A DNA stretch of 6,295 nucleotides from JANSYP01 sp038751255 (GTDB lineage: Bacteria > Pseudomonadota > Alphaproteobacteria > Rhodobacterales > Rhodobacteraceae), in contig JBCDGN010000150.1 of the NCBI GenBank assembly GCA_038751255.1, forward strand, positions 1 to 6,295. Direction: 5' to 3'. Positions 1 to 6,295 of the stretch are shown piece after piece. The notes under the pieces were generated by a model. It saw only the letters and a list, made by a program, of their open reading frames with translations. It searched no databases and had not been told where the DNA came from. Numbering within the stretch: position 1 is the first letter of the stretch; each line of letters starts with the position of its first letter. Position numbers and translations under genes: made by a program.

Positions 1-2
1 AT

Positions 3-78
3 AGGGGTGTAGCTCAGTTGGTAGAGCAGCGGATTCCAAATCCGCAGGCCGCGGGTTCGAATCCTGCCGCCCCTGCCA
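3..78 (+). tRNA. tRNA-Trp (anticodon CCA)
   Basis: This is a complete tRNA that folds into a full cloverleaf by eye. The acceptor strands AGGGGTG (3-9) and CGCCCCT (68-74) pair over seven positions with one G-T pair. The anticodon stem GCGGA/TCCGC encloses the seven-base loop TTCCAAA, giving anticodon CCA, which reads UGG (tryptophan). The T-arm carries the conserved TTCGAAT loop between GCGGG and CCTGC. Base 75 is the discriminator G, and CCA is encoded at 76-78. From general knowledge, alphaproteobacterial tRNA-Trp often sits just upstream of secE-nusG. No such genes follow here, so the downstream context may have been altered by an insertion. Confidence 0.97.
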
Positions 79-426
79 GTCAAATCAATACTTTAAGCCT
101 TGTTATTTACACTATTAGTCACCGATTAGTCACATGTTCGTAGTGATGCTGGCTTCTCGCTGGTTGCGGTGCGCGAAAACAGATCAAAGCAAGACGGCAG
201 TGGCTTTAGGTCACCCTCCAACACGCTGCGATGGACGTGGGACTTAGGTGGCAAGTCGAAGGTGCTTGCAAGAAATTCATGCGGTGGCAGGGCCTACCGT
301 TACTTTTGGCTTTGGAGGTGGGGGCTGCAGGTTCGGCTTTAGCCATCACAGGCGACTGGTACCGATACTTTGATCGTGAAGCGCAGCGGCTTTCGTGACA
401 ATCCGATCTAGGGTTGGATGATCGCA
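79..426. other. Gene-poor region between tRNA-Trp and tRNA-like fragment
   Basis: About 350 bp without a convincing gene. The left part is AT-rich and contains two direct repeats (114-133). A plus-strand frame at 231-398 could encode 55 residues, with a hydrophobic patch (LPLLLALEVGAAGSALAI) and a C-terminal end GDWYRYFDREAQRLS. It has no Shine-Dalgarno sequence and its frame opens only at a stop codon at 204-206. I do not recognise it; it might be the tail of a decayed gene. No hairpin followed by a T-run was found that would end either the tRNA transcript or the convergent minus-strand gene. The region most likely represents residue of an insertion event at the tRNA. Confidence 0.5.
114..133 (+). 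repeat. Direct repeat ATTAGTCAC x2
   Basis: The nine-base word ATTAGTCAC occurs at 114-122 and again at 125-133, a period of 11 bp, so the copies lie about one helical turn apart. They start 35 bp beyond the CCA end of tRNA-Trp. Short repeats one turn apart next to a tRNA 3' end resemble arm-type binding sites of tyrosine recombinases, but this role is inferred. No integrase is visible nearby to support it. Confidence 0.6.
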
Positions 427-474
427 TTGCAAATCCGGGTATACCGGTTCGAATCCTGTGCGCGCCCCTGTCAG
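427..474 (+). pseudogene. tRNA 3'-half fragment, probable attachment-site remnant
   Basis: This segment reproduces the 3' half of a tRNA without its 5' half. TTGCAAATCCG (427-437) matches the anticodon arm of tRNA-Trp (34-44) at 10 of 11 positions. GGTTCGAATCCTG (446-458) is identical to 54-66. CGCCCCTGTCAG (463-474) matches 68-79 at 11 of 12. The matched blocks lie 392 to 395 bp from the Trp copy. The anticodon-loop triplet is GCA rather than CCA, as in a tRNA-Cys. The upstream bases do not restore an anticodon stem, and the T-stem has a mismatch, so this is not a working tRNA. Partial 3' copies of tRNAs are classic products of integrase-mediated insertion at a tRNA gene. The last bases overlap the stop codon of the minus-strand gene. 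Part of the similarity reflects general tRNA conservation, but base 474 lies beyond the tRNA end and also matches. Confidence 0.72.
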
Positions 475-3400
475 GGATCGGCCACGGCAAAAAGTGCGCT
501 GAGATCTTCCAGCCGCCGGCCGATCGTTTGGGCCTCCACGGAAATCAAGACGATGTCCCCTGACACCGTCCCGATGGCCAAGTCATCCTCCGATAGCCAA
601 TCGATCCAAGTGGCGTCTCGGGCGTCACCGCCGTGGCGTAGAGTGTGGGGTACGGGCGTATCGAGTTGCGCGATCAGCTCTGGCCACCCCGCGTCGGACA
701 GTGAGTAGACAGCCAGCCACCCCTCCGCCCCAAGCGCAGCCAGGCGACGACCATCGGGTGAGAACGCCACGGTTTGCGTATTTTCCCCAGGCAATATTGT
801 GTTCATCGGCGCTCGATCTGGGGACGAGAGATCGAAAACGCGGAGCTCTGGGCTTGTACGAGCCACGGCAAGCCAGCGGCCAGAGCTGGAAACGTCGACG
901 GAACGGCTGGCCGCGGTGTCGGCACTTAGTGCGACGGGCACCACCGTCTCCGCTGGCGCGCTCGATTCAACGTCGGCCACGCCATTAGAGGCGGTCAACG
1001 TCAGCTCAACGCGCAGAAGTGCGCCGTCGCTGCGCGTGACCACGAAAGTGCCATCGCTCAAGGGTGTCCCGCCGCCGATGCCGCGCGGGTCTCGCGCTGG
1101 CAAAAGGCTTTGGTAGTCACAGATCAAATCCGCTTCGGCGCTTCGGCGCGCTAGCACATAGCCCTGCACGGTCAGCCCGATGATTTGGGCGTCTTCGCCT
1201 TGTTGCACCCATAGCAGATCATCGATTGGGATACCGGATTGGCACCTGCGGATTGGCTCATCGCGGCGCAACATAACGATTTCGCCATCTTCGGAGGCCA
1301 CGCCAAGGCTTCCATCGGTGGCAAAGCGTAACCGGGTAACACTTGCTGACTCTAGCTCCGCTTGGGTTACTACGGCGCCCGTTCGATCAAGGACGAACAC
1401 AGCACCTGAGCGTAGCCCAACGCCTAGAAACGCGCCATCCTGGCTGACATCAATCGACATGACCTCCGCGCCTAAACTAAGCGGAAGGCCAAAGGGGCTG
1501 TATGTCTGCGCGCGCCAGATATCTGCTGTGTGCCTGTAGCTCACCGTCCAAAATTGAGTGCCGTCGAGCGACCAGACGATATCCTTTAGCCCAGCGGGTA
1601 CCGGGTACACCAAGCTAAAGGGGCCGTCCTGCGCGCCTACACAAAGTACTTGCGCGCCGCAGCGGAATGCCATTTGCTCCGACGCCGCATGCTCAACAAT
1701 TGGCGCCGCTTCGGTCGCCACTTGGGCGGGGCGCCGAAAAATCTCGGCGAGGTCTTGCGCCTCAGCGTTGAACCGCATCAGCGCACCGGTGCCTATGCCC
1801 GCCAAAATGCGGTCATCCAGCATAGGCGCCAACGCAGACACCTGCAAGGTAGTAGGGTTTTCGATCGCATTCTCAAAAATACCCCCGCCCGCAGGGTTGG
1901 CAGCGTCAAACGAAAAGTGACCCAAGGGCGTGTTAGGTGTCGACCAATAGAGGTGGCTACCGTCATCGTCAAAGGCGACGGCGTTCGCCGAACTGGGTAA
2001 GTCCCGGCTGTCGCTGCATGGCTCTTGATAAATGCAGGTCAATGTCAGACCCGCTTCTGGATCGCCATCAGCCAAAGCGAGCCGTGCAAATTCTGGGCCA
2101 ATATAAAAATCCCATTGGCTGCGCCGAACCAAGGGCGCTTCTGATACTTCGAGCCAATCCGGGGCGATCGTTTCGGGGCTAGTGCTATTGATTGCCTCAT
2201 CGCTGGGTAGGGCCAACCGGCCGATGCGTGTGGCGCTGGTCAAAATTAAAGCCGTGTCATCGGGCAGATGCGCGATAGCGTTGATAGATGCCCTGTCCAA
2301 CCCGGAGACAAGAAACTGCGTGCCGTCTGGCAAAAGCGACAATCGTCCATCGGGCGACAACGTCACGATGCCTGTCGTCGTGCGTCGAGGCGAAATTGCG
2401 CTCACCGCATCCGGCAGTGATCCTGCGTAATGTCCGCTCTGAAGATCCAACAACACCGCTGCGGCGAAGGACAAACTGTCGCTGTTTTGCCGCCGTGCCA
2501 AAAGCGATGATGCGATGTCGAGCGCTGCGCGATTGTCCTGGGCGTCGAGCGCGGCATAGCCATCTTGCAAAAGAGCGTCCATGCTGAGGCCTTGCAGCCA
2601 AAAGCCAGTGACGCCCACCATTGCGCTCAGCGCGACCGCGCAGCCAACACCGAGCGCGCCTCGCCGCCAGGCGGCGTTGACGGAGCGCCGAATAAAGGCC
2701 GGCAGCGCAGGATGTCCGGCGGCCAAAGCCCCGTCGTCCCATTCCCGTTGCAGGGCGCGCGCTTCCCGCAGCGGCAGTTTCTTGAGCAACAGCTGACGGC
2801 CCGCTCGGGTGCTCGAGCCACCGGCATCACTGTAGCGTTTTGCGATCGCCGAAAGGTAATTGAGTTGTGAGAAATTCTGACGCTCTTTCGCGACCACGTC
2901 CTGCAAGGCTGGCCACCCGTGAATCAAGGCCTCATGCGCCAGGCGAAAGCCGCCGGCATCGCTCACCAAAAGCCCGGTGTCGCGGAGAGCCTCCGCAAGG
3001 GCTTTCATAGGGGCATTTTGGGTCAGGATCTCGTGCGGCACTTGGCGAGATAGCAGCGTATCCTGTGCACCCGATGCGCCCAAAAGCAGCCTGGCAAAGG
3101 GCCGGAATGTCTTCCGCGAACGCTCGGGCAAAGCGCGTAGCGCATCGTCGCCGCGCCGCGCCATAACACCATCGATCCCGCCCAAGGCATCAAAGGCGCG
3201 GTGCGTCAAAACCTGGCCATCTCGCATGCCGTAAAGTTGATCGAGCAAGAATTGCAGCGCCGGAAGGGCATTGGGGCTGGCAACAGCTTCCAGACGATCC
3301 AACAGCCCTTCTTCGAATGTGAGCCCGGCAAGCTCGGCGGGTTCGCGAATAATCGCCTCCAAACCTGATTGCGTCGGCGGTCGCAAATCCAAGTGCGGCA

Positions 3401-4646
3401 GCGGTGTGCTATCGCTTGCAACATCGTTGGTTTCGGCAATGGATCGAAAGGCAGTAAAGTCAGCTAGCAGATGCCGAAACTCAGAGCGGATTGTGGCCAC
3501 GACAAACACTTCTGCCTGCGTCGCAAGAGCGTGAAGCAGCGAGCAAAAGGCCTCTGCCTCAGCCTTGGGCCAGGCCAAAAGCTCTTCGAATTGATCAACA
3601 AAAAGGACCAGTCCATGCGTCGCTGAGCGCGCCAGCGACAGCCGGCGGAGGGCGGCTGACACGCTCAGCTCTGCGCCAGGGCCCCCTGCCGCAATGAGAC
3701 GCGCGAGTTCTTGCCATGTGTTGCAATCGCCAGCGGCAAGCTCGGTCCCGAGCGCATCCTCGTCAAACAATCGCCGGGCTAGCGCTTCCGCCCAAGGGTT
3801 CGCTTGGCTCAGCTCTGATGGCTTTGTGATCACCCGCCGTACCAGGAGTGGCAGCCCGGCATGCCCAGATGCTCGCTCCAATTCCGGAATAAGACCGGCT
3901 CCCACCAGAGAAGACTTGCCACTGCCAGAGGCGCCCACCACGAAGAGCGCTCGGTGCCCTTTACTGGCATTGGTGCAAAGTCGGGCCCGCGCGAAATCAA
4001 TATCTCGTTTGCGTCCAAAAAAGATTCTGGCATGGTCCGGTTCGTATCGCGCAAGGCCGCGATAAGGGGAGCCTTGCGTCCAAGTCTGGACGTCTGTGCG
4101 TTTCTTGAGCCAGTCTTTGAGCGCTTCCTCGACTTTTTGCTCGAATTCCGAAACGGCCTCAAACTCATTGAAGGCCGCCGCGAATTGGCCCTGCTCATTG
4201 TAGAACCATTTGCGCCAGAACAACTCTAACAACTTGTATTGGTCGGCGGTTTTGCTCAACTCTTCCTGGCTGAGGTTCAAATTGGCCGTTTTTCGAAACA
4301 TGAATATTTCCGGCACACGAGGCTCAGAATTGAGCGCCCGGGCTAGCGCGGTTTCAAATTCGTATTCGGTGCCGGTGGGCAGTGTCCCGTCGTCACGCGC
4401 ATAGTGGTCAGGCAGGGCGACGCCGATTTTGTTCCACAGGACGCACACCACAACATCGCAGCTCGCCGATGGGCTAATCTGATCCTGAAAACTGCTATCA
4501 GCGCGATAGAATTGCTCCTCCCATAGGACGGCTTCGAACTGGTGCTCCGGAGTCATTTGCAAATTCAGACGGTCGATCACCCGGCGAAAAGCCTGCCGTT
4601 CCAGCCCCACATCCGAAGGGGAAGAGAGAAAAACCCGATATGCCAT
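471..4646 (-). CDS. DUF4062-nSTAND1 NTPase with transmembrane helix and C-terminal beta-propeller
   Basis: Encodes 1391 residues. Residues 3 to about 120 form a DUF4062 domain, with VFLSSPSD at 5-12, WEEQFY at 42-47, CDVVVCVLWNKIG at 63-75 and TGTEYEFETA at 91-100. An nSTAND1-type NTPase follows, opened by SPYRGL (193-198) and FFGRK (209-213). It has Walker A GASGSGKSS (238-246), Walker B LVLFVDQFEEL (346-356) and an arginine-containing strand ATIRSEF (384-390). A winged-helix-like segment includes LAHEALIHGWPAL (569-581). One hydrophobic helix lies at about 663-684, after the basic stretch RRSVNAAWRR. A short helical linker precedes a divergent WD40-like propeller from about 740 to the end, with blades such as VAFSPDGRRLAAL. 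STAND NTPases oligomerise on ligand sensing to activate an N-terminal effector. That fits here, but the ligand and the effector activity are unknown. A defence role is plausible, not shown. The start was chosen at 4646 because DUF4062 begins there. An in-frame ATG at 4727 would add 27 residues unlike the family and reach within 17 bp of the divergent gene. GGTGG/GGGAG just upstream is a modest ribosome site. Confidence 0.93.
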   Translation of the reverse strand: MAYRVFLSSPSDVGLERQAFRRVIDRLNLQMTPEHQFEAVLWEEQFYRADSSFQDQISPSASCDVVVCVLWNKIGVALPDHYARDDGTLPTGTEYEFETALARALNSEPRVPEIFMFRKTANLNLSQEELSKTADQYKLLELFWRKWFYNEQGQFAAAFNEFEAVSEFEQKVEEALKDWLKKRTDVQTWTQGSPYRGLARYEPDHARIFFGRKRDIDFARARLCTNASKGHRALFVVGASGSGKSSLVGAGLIPELERASGHAGLPLLVRRVITKPSELSQANPWAEALARRLFDEDALGTELAAGDCNTWQELARLIAAGGPGAELSVSAALRRLSLARSATHGLVLFVDQFEELLAWPKAEAEAFCSLLHALATQAEVFVVATIRSEFRHLLADFTAFRSIAETNDVASDSTPLPHLDLRPPTQSGLEAIIREPAELAGLTFEEGLLDRLEAVASPNALPALQFLLDQLYGMRDGQVLTHRAFDALGGIDGVMARRGDDALRALPERSRKTFRPFARLLLGASGAQDTLLSRQVPHEILTQNAPMKALAEALRDTGLLVSDAGGFRLAHEALIHGWPALQDVVAKERQNFSQLNYLSAIAKRYSDAGGSSTRAGRQLLLKKLPLREARALQREWDDGALAAGHPALPAFIRRSVNAAWRRGALGVGCAVALSAMVGVTGFWLQGLSMDALLQDGYAALDAQDNRAALDIASSLLARRQNSDSLSFAAAVLLDLQSGHYAGSLPDAVSAISPRRTTTGIVTLSPDGRLSLLPDGTQFLVSGLDRASINAIAHLPDDTALILTSATRIGRLALPSDEAINSTSPETIAPDWLEVSEAPLVRRSQWDFYIGPEFARLALADGDPEAGLTLTCIYQEPCSDSRDLPSSANAVAFDDDGSHLYWSTPNTPLGHFSFDAANPAGGGIFENAIENPTTLQVSALAPMLDDRILAGIGTGALMRFNAEAQDLAEIFRRPAQVATEAAPIVEHAASEQMAFRCGAQVLCVGAQDGPFSLVYPVPAGLKDIVWSLDGTQFWTVSYRHTADIWRAQTYSPFGLPLSLGAEVMSIDVSQDGAFLGVGLRSGAVFVLDRTGAVVTQAELESASVTRLRFATDGSLGVASEDGEIVMLRRDEPIRRCQSGIPIDDLLWVQQGEDAQIIGLTVQGYVLARRSAEADLICDYQSLLPARDPRGIGGGTPLSDGTFVVTRSDGALLRVELTLTASNGVADVESSAPAETVVPVALSADTAASRSVDVSSSGRWLAVARTSPELRVFDLSSPDRAPMNTILPGENTQTVAFSPDGRRLAALGAEGWLAVYSLSDAGWPELIAQLDTPVPHTLRHGGDARDATWIDWLSEDDLAIGTVSGDIVLISVEAQTIGRRLEDLSALFAVADP

Positions 4647-4744
4647 GCTCCCACCGACACACTTGAAAAATGGATTGAGTTCCGCGACGACTACCGGGTG
4701 CGTAGCGAGCATACGCTCTCGGCACATTTAAGCTTAGGAGAGCG
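4647..4744. promoter_or_regulatory. Divergent intergenic region between the STAND and MEMO-CapA genes
   Basis: These 98 bp separate two divergent start codons and must hold the 5' control signals of both genes unless either is transcribed from further away. I found no strong sigma-70 promoter on either strand. TTGAAA at 4663-4668 could serve as a -35 for the plus-strand gene, but no good -10 lies at the right spacing. TATGCT on the minus strand (4711-4716) lacks a matching -35. The small inverted repeat GAGC-ATAC-GCTC (4707-4718) is too short to call an operator. Confidence 0.45.
4736..4740 (+). promoter_or_regulatory. Shine-Dalgarno site of the MEMO-CapA gene
   Basis: AGGAG lies four bases before the ATG at 4745. 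It is the best ribosome-binding match in the window and fixes the start of a protein whose first 21 residues form a signal peptide. It falls inside the alternative 27-codon extension of the opposite gene, which argues for the shorter start of that gene. Confidence 0.85.
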
Positions 4745-6295
4745 ATGCTGCGCTGTAAATTTCTTTCGGTTATCGTCACGATCGCTTGGGCTTTTGCGGC
4801 CCATGCACAAAGCACAGATTTCACCGCACCCGCCCGCGATCAGGCCCTTTTGGAAGCCGCGATTGTCAACGAAGCTCCGCGATTTGTCCCACCGACCGGT
4901 GTGACAGGCATAACTGTACCGCACCACCTCTTGGCGCCCGACTTGATCGCACGGGGGTTTTGGGCGGCATCGCGCGGCGATTACGATCGTATTGTCATTT
5001 TGGCGCCAGACCATTTTGACCTCGTCACGCAAAGCCTTGCACTGCTGTCGGATGATGTCGACACTGTCTTTGGCCCTGTGAAAGTTGATCAAAGGTCAAC
5101 CCAGGCACTTTTAGCGCGGGGGGATTTCGCCCAAGTCCATCCCGCGCCCGAGCGCGAACACGGCCTTGTTGCCGTGCTGCCCTTCCTTGCTCATTTTTTC
5201 CCCGAAGTGCCGGTTGTGGCGGTCATCATCCCAATGCACGCCGATGCCGCCACTTGGGCTCAAACGGCTGAGCTTTTGCTACCTTTGGTTGGGCCCAGGA
5301 CGCTTGTCGTTCAATCCACAGATTTCGCCCATTATGTGAGTCCTGCTCAAGCCGCTTTGAACGATCAACAAACCCTCGCTGCCCTCGCCCACGGGGTACC
5401 AGGCGTCATTGAGGAGCTGCGCCAGCCCGACCATCTCGATGCCATCGGCGCACAATCCGTTATGCTGCAACTGCAGGGCGATGCGAGGCCCGCCATTTTG
5501 GCCAATCGAACATCGCAAGATTACGAACCCGATGCGTTGCTCGATGAGGGCATCACGAGCTACATTGTGGCCGCCTATCACAGCGATCCCGCCGCGCTTT
5601 CGGTTTTAGACTACGCCGATCAGACGCGTCTTTTCGTAGCCGGGGATTTGATGCTGGGCCGGTATTTGCGCCCGATGCTGGCAGAGCCAGCAGCCGTCGC
5701 GGCCATGCTGGATACAGCGGCACAAGCGACCGGGGGCGCACCGATATTGGCCAATCTTGAAGGGGTTTTGGTACAAGAGTTTGTGGCAAATCAGCCCGAT
5801 GCAGCGTTGGTCATGCAGGCCCGCGAAAGCGTGCCTTTTTTGGAGGACTTATCCGTTGTCGCTGTCGGCCTAGGAAACAATCACAGCTATGATCTCGGGG
5901 CATCAGGTCTTACCGAGACGCTGAGGGTGTTGGATCAAGCGGGTATCACCGCGCTGCCGGATCGACAAATCGTCGATCTTGGGGCGGTTCGTGCCATGAG
6001 CGTCAACATGGTTCCGCAACTGGGCAGGCCAGAGGCAGTGTTGGCCGATTTAGAACTCCTTTGTCACCGGCCTGCGCGTCCGCCTCTCATCGTTTTGCCG
6101 CATTGGGGCGCAGAATATACCGATACCCCAGGACGCGAGGAGATCGCAGCGGCTGAGTTCTTGGCCTCGTGCGGGGTAGCGGCGGTGATTGGCGCGCATT
6201 CTCACCGGGCGTCGGAGCGAATCGACCTTGCGCAGGGCCAAATGCCGTGGATTTATTCGCTCGGAAATTTCATTTTCGATCAGCGCGCCGATCGC
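4745..6295 (+). CDS. Exported MEMO-like / CapA metallophosphatase fusion protein (3' end outside window)
   Basis: An open frame of 517 codons without a stop before the window ends. Residues 1-21 are a Sec signal peptide: a basic start, a hydrophobic core and an AHA cleavage site before Gln22, so the protein should be exported. Residues about 50-285 resemble the MEMO family (AmmeMemoRadiSam protein B), with TVPHH (57-61), LAPDH (86-90), STDFAHY (191-197) and DEGITSYIVAAY (267-278). Residues from about 295 form a CapA-type calcineurin-like metallophosphatase: GDLMLGR (300-306), NLEG (337-340), GNNHSYD (377-383), PHWGAEY (452-458), GAHSH (483-487) and SLGNFIFDQ (505-513). The metal ligands Asp301, Asn379, His380, His453, His485 and His487 are present, so phosphoesterase activity is possible. 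CapA proteins are linked to poly-gamma-glutamate capsule formation, but many homologues have other or unknown roles, and no capBC genes are seen. The MEMO part lacks the family cysteine: the segment reads LDAIGAQSV (231-239) where related proteins have Cys-Gly. The strong AGGAG site supports the start. Confidence 0.9.
   Translation, partial: MLRCKFLSVIVTIAWAFAAHAQSTDFTAPARDQALLEAAIVNEAPRFVPPTGVTGITVPHHLLAPDLIARGFWAASRGDYDRIVILAPDHFDLVTQSLALLSDDVDTVFGPVKVDQRSTQALLARGDFAQVHPAPEREHGLVAVLPFLAHFFPEVPVVAVIIPMHADAATWAQTAELLLPLVGPRTLVVQSTDFAHYVSPAQAALNDQQTLAALAHGVPGVIEELRQPDHLDAIGAQSVMLQLQGDARPAILANRTSQDYEPDALLDEGITSYIVAAYHSDPAALSVLDYADQTRLFVAGDLMLGRYLRPMLAEPAAVAAMLDTAAQATGGAPILANLEGVLVQEFVANQPDAALVMQARESVPFLEDLSVVAVGLGNNHSYDLGASGLTETLRVLDQAGITALPDRQIVDLGAVRAMSVNMVPQLGRPEAVLADLELLCHRPARPPLIVLPHWGAEYTDTPGREEIAAAEFLASCGVAAVIGAHSHRASERIDLAQGQMPWIYSLGNFIFDQRADR

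Noticed and set aside
231..398. Plus-strand 55-residue open frame with a hydrophobic patch
   Set aside because: No Shine-Dalgarno site and no recognised family. It is mentioned under the gene-poor region as a possible gene remnant but not called as a gene.
206..490. Minus-strand 94-residue open frame across the tRNA fragment
   Set aside because: It starts inside the end of the STAND gene, reads through the reverse of the tRNA fragment, is of odd composition and has no ribosome site or recognisable domain.
1131..1149. Short tandem repeat of CGCTTCGG (two copies plus CGC)
   Set aside because: Only two copies inside a good coding frame (the RRSAEAD stretch). Too short to argue for phase variation by slippage.
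2257..2742. Arginine-rich 161-residue minus-strand frame
   Set aside because: Lies wholly within the STAND gene in another frame and has the Arg/Ala-rich composition typical of out-of-frame translation of GC-rich DNA.
4707..4718. Inverted repeat GAGC-ATAC-GCTC in the divergent region
   Set aside because: A four-base stem with a four-base gap is expected by chance in DNA of this composition.
4647..4727. Upstream in-frame starts for the STAND gene at 4727 and 4712
   Set aside because: The added residues are not part of DUF4062, whose VFLSSP motif normally lies at the very N-terminus, and the longer form would nearly collide with the ribosome site of the divergent gene.
4691..5092. Minus-strand 133-residue frame opposite the MEMO-CapA start
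   Set aside because: It is the antisense of the signal peptide and the first part of the MEMO domain, which has a strong ribosome site and clear motifs.
1..6295. CRISPR array, insertion sequence or transposase
   Set aside because: No regularly spaced repeats, terminal inverted repeats or transposase motifs were seen on either strand.

Overview
The window looks like chromosomal DNA of an alphaproteobacterium, probably of Rhodobacterales type. I infer this from the moderately high G+C, the tRNA with an encoded CCA end, and the style of the two large proteins. No marker gene settles the lineage. The layout is simple: one tRNA, a roughly 390-bp stretch without a convincing gene, a tRNA-like 3' fragment, one very large minus-strand gene, a 98-bp divergent intergenic region, and one plus-strand gene that runs off the right edge.

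Left end (1-474). An intact tRNA-Trp(CCA) occupies 3-78. About 390 bp downstream, at 427-474, lies a second copy of a tRNA 3' half. It has an anticodon loop, a T-arm and an acceptor end, but no 5' half. The two copies share a perfect 13-bp block and a near-identical 3' end. Together with two direct repeats just after the tRNA (114-133), this looks like a tRNA-associated integration scar or the edge of a genomic island. No integrase gene is visible.

Centre (471-4646, minus strand). This gene encodes a 1391-residue protein of a recognisable architecture: an N-terminal DUF4062 domain, an nSTAND1-type P-loop NTPase with Walker A and B motifs and a winged-helix region, one predicted transmembrane helix, and a long C-terminal divergent beta-propeller. 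STAND proteins of this general kind act as switch-like sensors, and many related ones work in anti-phage defence. Defence is plausible here but not shown. The stop codon falls exactly on the CCA-equivalent position of the tRNA fragment.

Right (4745-6295, plus strand, incomplete). This gene encodes an exported protein with a clear Sec signal peptide, a MEMO-like domain, and then a CapA-type metallophosphatase domain with its metal-binding motifs intact. The MEMO half keeps several histidine motifs but lacks the expected cysteine. The two proteins are divergently transcribed from a short shared region. If the membrane helix of the STAND protein is real, charge distribution puts its propeller in the periplasm, the same compartment as the MEMO-CapA protein. 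A functional link is speculation based only on that and on adjacency.
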